64,000 nucleotides of DNA from Gambelia wislizenii (GCA_030847615.1 JAUMIR010000005.1:164514596-164578595); one strand, 5' to 3'. Shown: positions 1-10,582, counted from the first letter of the stretch. Notes: generated by a model from the letters alone, not told the origin. Numbers and translations are program-made.

Positions 1-345
1 CATTTCATTTCTCGATGAACAAATTGGTATTGGTATTGGTTTCCTATAGGCAGCTGGTTTGTAATTGTGGAAAGCTGGTTTGCAATTGTGGGAACAAAAT
101 GCTAGCCTAGACAGGTGCTTTGGCCTAACCCAGCATGGCCCAGGAAGGGAGAGAAGAATAGTGGAGGTGAACAACTGGCTATGCTGATGGTGCCACTGGG
201 AACAATTTGGCTTGCTGAACCATGGGATGTGGTTTCAGGGAAGTGGACTTCTGGCAAGAGATGGGCTGTACCTCACAGCAGTTGGTAGGAATATTTTTGC
301 AAAGAGTATGAAAGATTTCATCAGGAGGGCTTTAAACTAAGTTGT

Positions 346-1143
346 GTGGGGGAGGGAGACAGTACTCTCGAAGGCAGGAGTTCATTGATTGCTAGAGATA
401 GTAGCCCAAATGTTATACAGAGAACAAGGCAAATAACCCAACAACCCAACAATGGGAGGATTAAACCCTTTAAAAGGCAGATAGGGGAAATGGTCCATGG
501 TCTCAGATGTCTCTATACGAATGCACATAGCATGGGAAATAAACAGGATGAACTTGAACTCTTAGCACAGCAAAACAAATATGATATCATAGACATCACT
601 AAAACCTGGTGGGATGAGTCTCATGATTGGAATGTACTAATAGAGGGGTATAGCCTATTTTAGAAAAATAGACCAAACAGGAAGTGTGGTGGAGTAGCAT
701 TATGTTAAGGCTGTGCACCTGTGAACAGATCCAAGAGCATCTGTGTAAAAATTAGGGGAGAGAGAAACAGCAGGGATATCACTCTGGGGGTCTACTACAG
801 GCCTCCAAGCCAAACCGAGGATTTGGATGATGCCTTCCTGGAACAGATGACCACGCATTCAGAAAGGAGAGATGTAGTAGTAACCGGGGATTTCAACTAT
901 TCTGAGATTTGTTGGAAGTCCAGCTCTGCCAAAAATTTAGGGTCCAACAAATTCCTCACTTCCCTTGCAGACAATTTCATTGTCCAGAAGGTGGAAGAGT
1001 CAACAAGGGGATCAGCTATTTTAGATATGATCCTAACCAATGGGGATGACCTGGTTAATGGTGTGGTAGTGGCAGGATCCCTAGGGGGGAGTGACCATGT
1101 TCTCCTAGTTTGTTATACAGAGGAAAGGGGAAGCCAAGCATAG
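346..1143 (+). pseudogene. CR1 ORF2 endonuclease domain (decayed)
   Basis: Apurinic/apyrimidinic-type endonuclease domain of CR1 ORF2, which nicks the target in target-primed reverse transcription. Recognisable blocks are LYTNAHSMGNKQDELE, an IDITKTWWDESHDW block (E of the ETWW motif replaced by K), GVYYRPPSQTEDLD, VVVTGDFNYSEICW and GGSDHVLL (the SDH catalytic block). An in-frame stop lies after GYSLF near 661 and the frame resumes at about 721. The K-for-E change hits a metal-binding position, so the domain should be catalytically dead even without the stop. Confidence 0.9.
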
Positions 1144-1368
1144 TCAGACATGCATTCTAGACTTTAAGAAAGCTGATTTCAGAAAACTTAAGGAATTACT
1201 GGGGGTGATACCATGGTCAGAAATACTAAAAGATAAAGGAGTTCATGAAGGATGGGAGTTTCTAAAAAGATATATTGAAGGCACAACTTCAAACATTTCA
1301 AATGATGAGGAAAAGGGGGAGGTGTCTAAAGAAACCAGGATGGATGTCAAAGAATTCTCAACTGAGCT

Positions 1369-1853
1369 ATCTCAGGGACCGCCTTGTCCCTTATACTTCT
1401 CCCCACACTCTCCGGTCCTCTGGGAGGAATTTGTTGCAGCCAGAAAGATCTAGGCTTGCAACCACCTCCCAGAGGGCTTTCTCGGCTGTCGCCCCCAAAT
1501 TGTGGAATGGCCTGCCGGATGAGATCTGCCTATTGACATTGTTAGACAGCTTTAAAAAGGCTGTCAAGACGGATCTCTTCAGGCAGGCTTTTCCGAAATA
1601 GCTAATCCCGGCCTCAGGAACCCCCTTTGGAAGTTGATTCTGGAGCTCCTAACTGTTGCTCCTCGCTAGGAAGGGTTTTTAATAACAATTGTATTATATG
1701 TTGATTTTAATTTGTATTGATTTAATAATGTTTTAAGGGGGGAAGGGATTTTGAGTTGTTTTATATTATGTATTATTTTACTGTGTAAGCCACCCCGATT
1801 GTTCGCAGAGGGGCGGGATATAAATGAATTTATTATTATTATTATTATTATTA
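1369..1853 (+). mobile_element. L2 LINE 3' end inserted in CR1
   Basis: Codes for the C-terminus of an L2-type ORF2 (AFSAVAPKLWNGLPDEI, then FKKAVKTDLFRQAF). This is followed by the L2 3' UTR with 'gtaagccaccccgattg' and 'ggcgggatataaatg', and a (TTA)n microsatellite tail at about 1829-1853. CR1 coding sequence resumes right after it (KHKKDMYKKWKKGE), so the L2 came later. The exact 5' junction and TSD are unclear. Confidence 0.88.
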
Positions 1854-3697
1854 TAAAACATAAAAAGGACATGTACAAGAAATGGAAAAAGGGGGAAATC
1901 ACCAAAGAAGAATTCAAACAAATAGCCAGCTCATGTAGGGGGAAAGTCAGAAAAGCCAAAGCTCAGATGGAGGTCAGGCTTGCTAGAGAGGTTAAAAAAA
2001 ATAAAAGGAAAAGGAAGAACAAGGAAATGGTAGGGCCACTGCATGGAGAAGATGGCGAAAGGCTAACGGGACAGAGAAAAGGCAGAACTACTTAACACCT
2101 TCCTTGCTTCAGTCTTCTCCCAATGGGGGAACAGTGCTCAACCTGGGGAAGATGGAGCAGATGATGCAGTAGGGGAAATACAGGACAGAATTGGTAAAGA
2201 GGTAGTTCAGGAATACCTGCCCAGTATAAATGAGTTCAAGTCTCCAGGGCCAGATGAACTTCATCCAAGGGTATAAAAGAACTGGCAGAAGTAATCTTCA
2301 GAACCACTGTCATTACTCTTTGAGAATTCCTGGAGAACAGGAGAGGTCCCAGCAGACTGGAGGAGGGCAAATGTTGTCCCCATCTTTTAAAAGGGAAAAA
2401 AAGAAGACCGAAATAATTACCGCCCAATCAGCCTAACATCAATACTAGGAAAGATTCTAGAGCATATCATTAAAAAGACAGTCTGTAACCACTTAGAAAG
2501 GAATGCAGTGATCACTAAGAGTCAACATTGATTTCTCAAAAACAAGTTGTGCCAGATTAATCTCATATCTTTTTTTGATAGAGTTAGAAACTTGATAGGT
2601 GAGGGGAACACAGTGGATATAGTGTATCTTGATTTCAGTAAGGCTTTTGACAAGGTCCCCCATGACATTCTTGCAAAAAAAAAGTTAGTAACATGTGGGC
2701 TAGACAATGCAACTGTTAGGTGGATTTGTAATTGGTTGACTGACCGAACCCAAAGGGTAGTCACCAATGGCTCCTCTTCATCCTGGAGAGTGCCACAGGG
2801 TTTTGGGGTGCCACAGGGTTCTGTCCTGGGCCCAGTGCTATTCAGCATCTTTATCAATGACTTGGATGAGAGAACAGAAGGTATGCTTATCAAGTTTGCA
2901 GATAACACGAAATTAGGAGGAGTAGCTAATACCCCAGAGGACAGGATCAGAATTCAAAATGACCTCAACAGATTAGAAAGTTGGGCCAAAATTAACAAAA
3001 TGAATTTCAGCGGGGAGAAATGTAGGATACTACACTTGGGCAGTAAAAATGAAATGCACAGATACAGGATGGGTGACACCTAGCTTGAGGTCAGTACATG
3101 CAAAAAGGATCTAGGAGTCTTAGTGGACCACAGACTGAACATGAGTCAGCAGTGTGATGCAGCAGCTAAAAAAGCCAATGTGATTCTTGGCTGCATTAAT
3201 AGGAGTATAGTGTCTAGATTAAGGGAAGTAATAGTGCCACTGTATTCTGCTTTGGTCAGACCTCACCTGGAGTACTGTGTCCAGTTTGGGGCAATATAAT
3301 TCAGGAAGGATATTGAGAAGCTGGAACATGTCCAGAGGAGGGTGACCAGGATGGTGGGTGGTCTAGAAGCCATGCCCTATGAGGAGCAGCCTAGGTAGCT
3401 GGGCATGTTTAGTCTGGAGAAGAAAAGGTTGAGAGGTGACATATAGCCACATTTAAATATTTGAAGGGATGTCATACTGAGCATGGACCAGGCTTGTTTT
3501 CTGCTGCTCCAGAGACTAGGACACAGAGCAATGGGTTCAAACTACAGGAAAAGAGATTCCACCTAAGCATTAGGAAGAACTTCCTGACAGTAAGAGCTGT
3601 TCAGAAGTGGAATGCACTGCCTAGTAGTGTGGTGGAGTCTCCTTCTTTGGAGGTTTTTAAACAGAGGCTGAATGGCCATCTGTCAGGAGTGATTTGA
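1854..3697 (+). pseudogene. CR1 ORF2 reverse transcriptase and C-terminal part (decayed)
   Basis: Continuation of the CR1 ORF2 after the L2 insertion. RT blocks visible are YLDFSKAFDKVPHDIL (motif A region), [20 protein letters not shown] (motif B) and KFADNTKLGG, where the catalytic FADD has become FADN. Then come [16 protein letters not shown] and the C-terminal FHLSIRKNFLTVRAVQKWN block typical of CR1. Several frameshifts and stops separate the pieces, and a short duplication, GFGVPQGSV, sits in motif B. The D-to-N change in the catalytic box alone would abolish polymerisation. Confidence 0.9.
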
Positions 3698-3926
3698 TTG
3701 TGTATTCCTGCATGGCAGGAGGTTGGACTGGATGGCCCTTGAGGTCTCTTCCAACTCTATGATTCTACAATTTTTTGTCCACAAAGCATTTTTGCATTAT
3801 ATCAGTGCAAATCAATGTAATGGTGTGTGACTTACTCTTGAGATATTACTTTTCTTTTGGCACAAGTCTATCAGTTGCATAAATATCAGTAAAGCAAAAT
3901 AATGATGATGATGATGACCATAGATT

Positions 3927-4078
3927 ATTTACATCAGTGGTGTCTAACCCATGGCTCTTCAGATGTTTTGGACTACAGCTCCCAGAATTCCTGACCATTG
4001 GACCAGCTGGCTCAGACTTTGGGGAGTTGGAGTCCAAGACACCTGGAGGGTCACAGGTTGGATACCACTGATTTACAT
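3927..4078. mobile_element. hAT-type palindromic MITE with 8-bp TSD
   Basis: A 136-bp element (3935-4070) with imperfect inverted repeats over almost its full length. The left arm reads CAGTGGTGTCTAACCCATGG and the right arm on the complement reads CAGTGGTATCCAACCTGTGA. It is flanked by a perfect 8-bp direct repeat, ATTTACAT, at 3927-3934 and 4071-4078. CAGTG-like tips and 8-bp duplications are diagnostic of the hAT superfamily. It has no coding capacity. Confidence 0.88.
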
Positions 4079-4095
4079 TAATGTGGGTAAAGAAG

Positions 4096-5705
4096 GTTTT
4101 CTATTCTTTGGCTCATTCATTAATCAAATTAGAGGCTGTGGTCAAGAAATCAGAAGAAGACTAAGACTTGAAAGGGCAGCTATCAAAGAACTAGGTAAGA
4201 TCCTTAAGTGTAAAAATATATCATTCAGTACCAAATTTAAAATCATCCATGCTACAGTACAATAGGGTGCTGAAAAGTTCTGAGCCCAACTAAGAAGGGA
4301 ATGTCCTAGAGCCATGAAACTTATGTGCTTTTCCATATATTCACCCCAAAGTTTGATGCACTTGGTACATCATTTCTCACATTTCTTTAACCCTTCCAAA
4401 AAAAAAAACAAAAAAAAACTGCTGCCTAGTCACTGAAATACTGGTTTGCTGCTGCTATTACATCAGAATCTTTCAAAAATTTCCTTTCTTTCATACTCTT
4501 TTTAAGATTTAGAAACAGGAAACAGTCAGATGGAGCAAGATCTAGTGAATAGGGTGGATGGTCTAGGCATCCAAACCCCAAATTCTTCAAACATCCATCA
4601 TCTTGCTAGCCCTGTGCATTGTCCTGCAAAGAGAGAACACCTTCCCATAACTTCCCTCTCCATTTTTCCTTCAATATCTCCTTTAATCGGCATAGCAAGT
4701 TACTGTAGTATTCTGCATTAACTGTTTGGCCCTTCTGAAGATGGTCAGTCATGAAAATACCTTTCTTATCTCAAAACAACAACTGTGACTATGACCTTTC
4801 CTGCTGACTTTTGAGTCTTGAGTTTCTTTGGGTGGAGAACCCAAGTGCTGCCACAGCAAGGACTGTTATTTGGTCTCCTGTTCATGTTCATGTAATCATG
4901 TTTCACCAACAGTGATGGGTTGTTCCAAAAAAATATCACTAGTTCACTCAAAATGCTCTAAAATCATCTTGGAGGTATCCATTCCATTTTGTTTCTGGTC
5001 AGCATCCCAACATTTTGGTCCCCGCTAGGCTGACAGCTTCTGCATAGATAATTGTGCATGAATTATAAACCCAATGCATTCCTGGAATATCTCTCGTGTC
5101 TCAGCTTTTGCTTTAACTGAGATCCATCAAACTGCCAAAATCTGGTCATGAACACACTCAACAATTCCAGGAGTCAATTGTTGAAGGCCTCCCAGACCAT
5201 GTTGCACCTTTGATCTCAAAATCTCCACACTGGAAGTTGGCACACCACTTCTTCACAGTTGAGCATGACGGGCACTTATCACCCAATGTTTGCATCATAC
5301 ACTTGTGGGTTTCCATTGGAGTTTTCTTCTACAGGAACAGCAACTTCATAATGAAATGAAATATGGTAGGATGAAAACCAACTCATTTGAAATGTGGTGT
5401 TGTAGAGTTCTTTGGACACCAAGGACTAGTAAAAAGACAAATGAATGGGTCCTAAAGCAAATCATCACTGAAATCTCCCTAGAAGACATGATGACTAAAC
5501 TGAAGCTGTTGTACTTTGGATGTGTCATGAGATAGCATTACTCATTGGAAAAGAGAATAATTCTGGTAAAGTGGAAGACAGTATGAAAAGAGGAAGATTG
5601 CATTACAGGTGGATTGATTCAATCAAGGAAGCAATGGCCCTGAGTTTACAAGACCTAAGCGATGCAATTAATTATTAGTGCTCTTAGAGGTGTCTGATTC
5701 ATAGG
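4096..5705 (+). mobile_element. BovB (RTE clade) LINE 3' fragment, split by mariner
   Basis: Two pieces (about 4096-4260 and 5343-5705) encode the C-terminal half of a BovB-type ORF2. The first reads GQEIRRRLRLERAAIKELGK with FKIIHATV. The second reads TNSFEMWCCRVLWTPRTSKK, then DMMTKLKLLYFGCVMR, and a decayed 'VEDSMKRGRLHYRWIDSIKEA'-like stretch. The mariner at 4261-5342 separates them at the HATV position. Stops and frameshifts are present. BovB is characteristic of squamates (and of recipients of horizontal transfer). Confidence 0.88.
4261..5342 (-). pseudogene. Mariner transposase pseudogene inserted in BovB
   Basis: On the minus strand, blocks of a mariner-family transposase appear in order. 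They are a GDKCPSCSTVKKWCANFQCG stretch with GATWSGRPST (helix-turn-helix region), LVKHDYMNMNRRPNNS with a degraded WVH block and KSAGKVIVTVV, then AKGQTVNAEYYSNLL, a degraded QDNA block, and HPPYSLDLAPSDCFLFLNLK (catalytic-core C-terminal block). The frame is broken many times. The left end begins next to a TA ('gtacaatagggtgctgaaaag') as expected for mariner; the other terminal repeat is not clear, so that end is probably truncated. Confidence 0.87.
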
Positions 5706-6831
5706 TTTACCTCAAATCAAAGTTCTCTTGATGGAAAATAACATCAGCAAATACCAGTTCATTAGTGTGTTCTTTTTTGTACTGTGCTTCCTGATCTCTT
5801 TTGCTTTATAGTGACAAAGTATTTTCAAAATTTACTTGTTCTGGTTATACTGACTATAAAACAATAGCCTCAGTTTCATCTTCAGTACATTTGGAAAGCT
5901 TTAAAAACCTTAGGGGATAATTGTATTTGTACTTGGTTCAAAAAATAGATTGCTAAGTCTGTTCACAGATCTATTAATACTCATTAAACTAAGGAATAAA
6001 GTTACATTCTGTAAAGAACTATTACACAAAGTGACAGAAGAGCAAATTGCTGTTTCACTGTTTATTTCCAAAAGGTAAATGTAACCTGAAATTTAAACAA
6101 TCTTTACATTTGAAGTTTTTTTAAATGGGGTCATCTTGGAACCAGGAAGGAACAGTTTTATTACAGAAATAGAGAACTAAATAATATTAAATGTAACAGA
6201 CCTATGTTGTATACAGTAAATTTCTAGCCCATTGCTTATAACCATGGAGATCAGGATGGTCCATTCCCAAATCATGTTATGTTTTACTTTTCTGCCTGTA
6301 ATTGAGTTTTATGTATTGTGATGATAAGAGACAAATGTTTATGATATTTTGCGCAATTTTTTTAAAAAAATCATTGTGGGATTTGGTATATGATCTTTGT
6401 TCATACTGTCCATCATTCTGTGACAAGTAATTGTCCTTGTAGATCTCTTAGACTGAGTAGTATATTTTGGAGTGACATGATTCACTCATCTCTACATAGT
6501 CCTTCCACTTCTTCCAATATTCATGCTCCATAGCTTTACAGAACATGTTAGCTATGTACGCAGTTATATACTTGCAGCATAAAGACCTCCAACACACTCA
6601 AATTTAAATCAGTAATTCTATTTTACACAAGTTGGCATGTATTCTAAGAGCTTCATATACTAAGAGGATTTGTTGAAAGCAGCCACTGCCTTGCCCACAT
6701 GTGTGTGTGTGTGTGTGAGATCCTAGCTCTTATGCTCAGAGAATTTCAACATTTGACATGCTGTCAGCAAAATTGCCCACTGATGCTAGAAATATATTTG
6801 AGTGATGGGTTATGAGTATATTTAAGAACAA
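5706..6831. other. AT-rich stretch without recognised gene or element
   Basis: No coding signal on either strand and no repeat family I can name. It contains a short (GT)n microsatellite near 6699-6716. It is probably old, unassigned interspersed or intergenic DNA. Confidence 0.5.
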
Positions 6832-6952
6832 ATGGTTGACCAACCGAATCCAGAGTAGTCACCAATGGGTCCTCTTCATCCTGGAGAGAAGTGATTAGCG
6901 GGTTGCCACAGGGTTCTGTCCTGGGCCCAATGCTATTCAACATCTCTATCAA

Positions 6953-7050
6953 TCAATTTTTCAATATTTTCATTTGGATTATCTAAAAAGAAAGCAAGGT
7001 CATCTGCAAAAGCTTTTTGCTTAAACTCATAGTTCTTTATTCTAGGACTA
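6953..7050 (-). mobile_element. Short internal L1 RT fragment inside CR1
   Basis: About 98 bp whose minus strand encodes the L1 ORF2 block with [20 protein letters not shown], the RT catalytic box with FADD intact. A near-perfect 9-bp direct repeat, TCTATCAAT, flanks it (left copy ending about 6954, right copy at about 7051-7059). It has neither an L1 3' UTR nor a poly(A) tract, which is unusual for a target-primed insertion. Confidence 0.8.
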
Positions 7051-7489
7051 TTCTATCAATGACTTGGATGACGGAATAGAGGGTTGTTCTTAACAAGTTT
7101 GCAGGTAACACCAAATTAGGAGGGTTAGCTAATACCCCAGAGGACAGAATCAGAATTCAAAATGATTAAAAAGCTGGGCCAAAACTAACGAAATGAATTT
7201 CAACAGGGAGAAATGTAGGATACTACACTTGGGCAGTAAAAATGAAATCCACAGATATAGGATGGGTGACAACTGGCTTGACAACAGTACATGTGAAAGG
7301 GATCTAGGAGTCTTAATGGACCTCAAGCTGAACATGGGGAAGCAGTGGGATGTATCAGTTTAAAAACCCAATGTGATTCTAGGCTGCATCAATAGGAGTC
7401 TAGTGGCTAGATCAATGGAACAGTGCCACTGTATTCTACTTTGATCAGACCTCATCTGGAATACTGTGTCCAGTTCTGGGCACCACAGA

Positions 7490-8343
7490 ATTCTGTTGAA
7501 ATAAGGACAAGATCTAGAACGTCAGTCATTATAGGGTTAATAGTGAGCTACTAAGATCAAAATGGCCTTCAGCTGTACCTGTTATCCAAATCAGCTATGG
7601 AGCCTCTATAAGGCTAGCTTTTACTACTGTGAGTTTACTTGCTTCCTCTTTTAAATTGTATCCTGTTTGGCTCTGTTTCAGTGTAACCTTTTACTGTTTG
7701 ATATACAGTGGCACCCCCACATCTGCTGATTTGCCATCTGCTGATTCAGTTATCTACAGATGGCGACACTATGTGTGTGTGTGGACAGGGAGGGAGGGGA
7801 TGGCTCTGGTGGCATTGGCAGGGCACGCGGTGGTGGCAGAGGCCACGGCAGCATGATGGCGGTGGTGGGGCACGTGGCGGTGGTGGTGGGGCGGCAGGGC
7901 GTGCAGTGGTGGCGGAGGTTGTGGGGGCATGATGAGAGCAGAGAGGCACATGGCAATGGAAGCAGAGACAGAGGCGGTGGTGGCGGTGGTGGAGTGTGTA
8001 GCAGCAGAGGCCTGGGAGGCCGTGGCCTAGGCGGGCTGGGTTGTGGTGGCAGGGGCCTGGGCCACAAGCCTCTCTCCCTCCCTCCCTCCCTTCCTCCTCT
8101 AGGGCATTCACTATTATCCATGGAATTCACCATGTGCGGGGAGCCCCGGAACCAATCCCCCATGCATGCATGGGTGCTACTGTATTTGTTATTTTGTATT
8201 ATTTGCTTGCCACATTGCTCTTGTTCAATTTTTCACTACTTGTTTCGTATATTGCTTTGATGTAGATATATTGTTTGTTGTTCATTTATAGAGTAGTTAA
8301 AGATAATTTTCAGTACATGTTTTGTCTTCTGGATCCTATTTTT
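7490..8343. mobile_element. Unclassified insertion in CR1, host of a MITE
   Basis: CR1 sequence breaks at 'ggcaccacagaattc' and resumes at 'caacaaattcaagaagg', so AATTC may be the duplicated target. The outer parts (7498-7703 and 8185-8343) match no family I recognise and have no coding sequence. The inner part is the Tigger-like MITE described separately. Confidence 0.55.
7704..8184. mobile_element. Tigger/pogo-like MITE with G-rich core
   Basis: A 477-bp element with terminal inverted repeats (ATACAGTGGCACCC at the left, GGGTGCTACTGTAT at the right; 13 of 14 match) flanked by TA dinucleotides at 7704-7705 and 8183-8184. This fits the Tc1/mariner superfamily and, from tip composition, Tigger/pogo-like elements. 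The core from about 7790 to 8090 is a strongly G-rich expansion of GGT/GGC-type triplets followed by a CCCT tract. Long frames across the core are low-complexity artefacts, not genes. Confidence 0.75.
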
Positions 8344-8624
8344 CAACAAATTCAAGAAGGATATTGACAAGCTGGAATGTGTCCAGAGGAGGGTGTCCAA
8401 AATGGTAAAAGGCCTGGAAGCCATGACCTATGAGGAGTGGCTTAGGGAGATGGGGGTGTTTAGTCAGAGAAGAGAAGGTTAAAGGTGACATGATAGCCAT
8501 GTTTAAATATTTGAAGGGATATCATACTGAGGATGGAGCAAGCTTGTTTTCTGCTGCTCCAGAGACTAGGGCATGGAGCAATGGACTCATGCTACAGGAA
8601 AAGAGTTTCCACCTAAACATTAGG

Positions 8625-8892
8625 GAGACCTGGTGGCGCAGTGGTTAAATGCCAGTACTGCAGCCACAACATTGCAAGTTTGATCCCAAAGGCTCCAAGG
8701 TTCACTCAGACTTCCATCTTTTCGTAGGTTGGTAAAATCAGTACCCGGCTTGTGTGGGCAATTAGCTAACACACATTGGGAACCACTTAATGCGGTGTAG
8801 ATGTGTAAATTGCTATTGCTTAACAATTTGTAAGCCATTCTGAGACCCTTTGTGGCTGAAGAGCAGGGTATAAATATGTAAAATAAAAAAAT
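8625..8892 (+). mobile_element. tRNA-derived SINE with L2-like tail
   Basis: Full-length copy. The head has a pol III A-box-like GGTGGCGCAGTGGTT and a degenerate B-box (CAAGTTTGATCCC). The body ends in 'aatttgtaagccattctgag' and 'gagcagggtataaat', an L2-type 3' end, and an A-rich tail. It lies inside CR1 at 'cattagg', with a short imperfect duplication (ATTAGG / ATAGG). Sequence relatives lie at about 10.4, 40.1, 47.4 and 50.4 kb. Confidence 0.85.
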
Positions 8893-9309
8893 AGGAAGAA
8901 ATTTCTGACAGTAAGAACTGTTTGGCAGTGGAATGTGATGCCTTGGAGTGTAGTGGAATCTCTTTCTTTGGAGCTTTTTAAACAGAGACTGGATGGCCAT
9001 CTGTCAGAATGCTTTGATTGTGTTCCTGGATAGCAGGGGGTTGGACTGGATGGCACTCGTGTGAATCCAACTCTAACTCTGGTCAGTAACTCTGGTTACT
9101 GGTAAGTGGGGCTTAATGGGTCGCACTGGAATTCACTATGCAGCAATGACTTTACCATGCAATGATAATTTAGGATTCTGGTTACCAATTCTGGTATCTG
9201 CTTAGAGGACTATATAATTTTCAGGCTTAAGGAGAAAAAGTGGCAAGATGGAGCAAGTGATTGACAGATATTGGTGAAAGCTTATTACGACAGAAGTGGG
9301 GGGGTTGGT

Positions 9310-9415
9310 GCATAGTGACAGATCTATTGGAACACCCTTAAGACTAAGTGGTTTATTTCAGCATGTGCTTTTGAGCACTTCAGTCTCCTTCCTCAGATGC
9401 ACTAAGTCAATATTA
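9310..9415. repeat. Fragment of the palindromic repeat seen at 63.5 kb
   Basis: 'aagactaagtggtttatttc' and 'cagtctccttcctcagatgc' resemble one arm of the palindromic element at 63548-63680. Only one arm is recognisable. Class unknown. Confidence 0.4.
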
Positions 9416-9578
9416 AAGCACTAGCTTACATGGTTGTGAAAGCGGGATCAGAGCACACTGAGATATAGAAAGATGCAGATTGTGACCTGGCTATAAACTT
9501 TCAGAGAGTTGTGATAGCTGATGCAGATCTGTTGAACTGGTAGTAATCTTGAAGTGTGAGAGCAATAAATCTGCTTAC

Positions 9579-10201
9579 CCAGGAGATTTTCACATGGGCT
9601 ATATATCCTGTGGCAGGAACAGAAACAGGGTTGGGAAAGGTTTTCCCTTTCAGACGACGATGACCACATTCTGTCCTGCATCCATCCTGCTCCCATGACT
9701 TCCAGAACAATGTAATCACAATTTTTCATTGTGAATAGACCCCCCATTCTGTTGCTATCATGCAATCACAGGTGTGTGAACAGGAGCCTTGTTCCTGTTC
9801 CGAAATGACAGCCGTGGAGGGGAGGTCTGTTCCGAGCACTTCCTGGTACGATCTGGATGTCCAGATAAGTGGCACCCTTTATTTTACCCTATTTTGATTG
9901 TGTGATTTAAAGTGAGTTTTTGTGCTTAGTGAACTGATTTTATGTTTGGGGGAGTTTTATTTTTTAAATTTACCACCCGGCCGTTATCACGTGATAATGT
10001 GATCATGTTTCAGATAGCCGGTCGTAAAAGCAGCCTTATGACAGATGCATTTACAGCTGGCCAGCAAGGGGAGGAGGAGCCCGTTCCTGCCATGGAATTA
10101 AGGTAAGTGTGTGAAAGATTTACGTTATTCCATGGCAGGAACGGGAGAGGAGGTGGCGGGGCAGTAACGGGACATTTTGGCCCCATGTGAAAATCTCCCC
10201 A
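9579..10201. mobile_element. Palindromic MITE-like element, GGAGATTTTC tips, CCA target duplication
   Basis: A 617-bp element (9582-10198) bounded by inverted tips GGAGATTTTCACATGGG and CCCATGTGAAAATCTCC, flanked on both sides by CCA (9579-9581 and 10199-10201). It has no transposase coding. An internal perfect 19-nt inverted repeat lies at 10080-10098 / 10127-10145. I infer a non-autonomous cut-and-paste element with a 3-bp TSD. I cannot name the superfamily. Confidence 0.72.
10080..10145. repeat. Perfect 19-nt hairpin with 28-nt loop
   Basis: Left arm CCCGTTCCTGCCATGGAAT (10080-10098) and its exact reverse complement at 10127-10145. It sits in the right half of the element above as a subterminal fold-back. 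Confidence 0.9.
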
Positions 10202-10433
10202 GATTCAGTTTCCTGGACATCATAGAATTCCAGGAAGATTAAAATGTTCTGCCACTGGTTTTGTGGTATTGACATTTCTAATATCAAATGTATGTCTGTT
10301 TATCTTATTGCTATTACTACTAATATTATACCAGACTTTTACCTTATATAAGTTAAAATTTAATTAAACTGACTAAAATTAAAACTAGTTTTAAACATAG
10401 CCATTAAAAAGAAAACAACAAATAGACAATGCA

Positions 10434-10580
10434 GCAAATTAGCTAACACACATTAGAAACTGCTCAATGCAGTGTAGAGGTGTAAATGGCGATTGCTTAA
10501 AATAATTTGTAAGCCACTCTGGTAGCCTTGTGGCTGAAGAGCAGGGTAGAAATAAACAAATAAATAAATAAAATAAATAA
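10434..10580 (+). mobile_element. tRNA-derived SINE, 3' part only
   Basis: Matches the second half of the SINE at 8.6 kb ('ttagctaacacacattagaa', 'gtaagccactctggtagcc', 'gagcagggtagaaataaac') and ends in an (AAAT)n-like tail. The pol III head is missing. Confidence 0.78.
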
Positions 10581-10582
10581 TG

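Larger units (their letters stand above)
100..3770 (+). mobile_element. CR1 LINE, 5'-truncated, inactive
   Basis: Non-LTR retrotransposon of the CR1 clade. Reading order is the end of ORF1 (near 240-330, resembling the last block of the CR1 ORF1 esterase with a DG-x-Y-L sequence where DG-x-H-L is usual), then endonuclease, reverse transcriptase and C-terminal region. It ends in the typical CR1 3' tail, where 'ggactggatggcc' is followed by 'tctatgattcta'. Many stops and frameshifts make it a fossil. An L2 tail interrupts it at about 1369-1853. No polyA is expected for CR1 and none is seen. Confidence 0.93.
6832..9090 (+). mobile_element. Second CR1 LINE 3' part with three nested insertions
   Basis: CR1 ORF2 from RT motif B onward (nucleotides matching 'gccacagggttctgtcctgggccc' with 'ccaatgggtcctcttcatcc'), then KLEHV-type C-terminal blocks and the 3' tail 'ggggttggactggatggc'. 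Three foreign pieces split it: an L1 RT fragment at about 6953-7050, an unknown insertion carrying a Tigger-like MITE at about 7490-8343, and a tRNA-type SINE at about 8625-8892. CR1 sequence resumes exactly after each, so all are younger than the CR1 copy. Confidence 0.9.

Noticed and set aside
7708..8260. Several long frames on both strands
   Set aside because: They cross a GGT/GGC triplet expansion inside a MITE and have no conserved motif.
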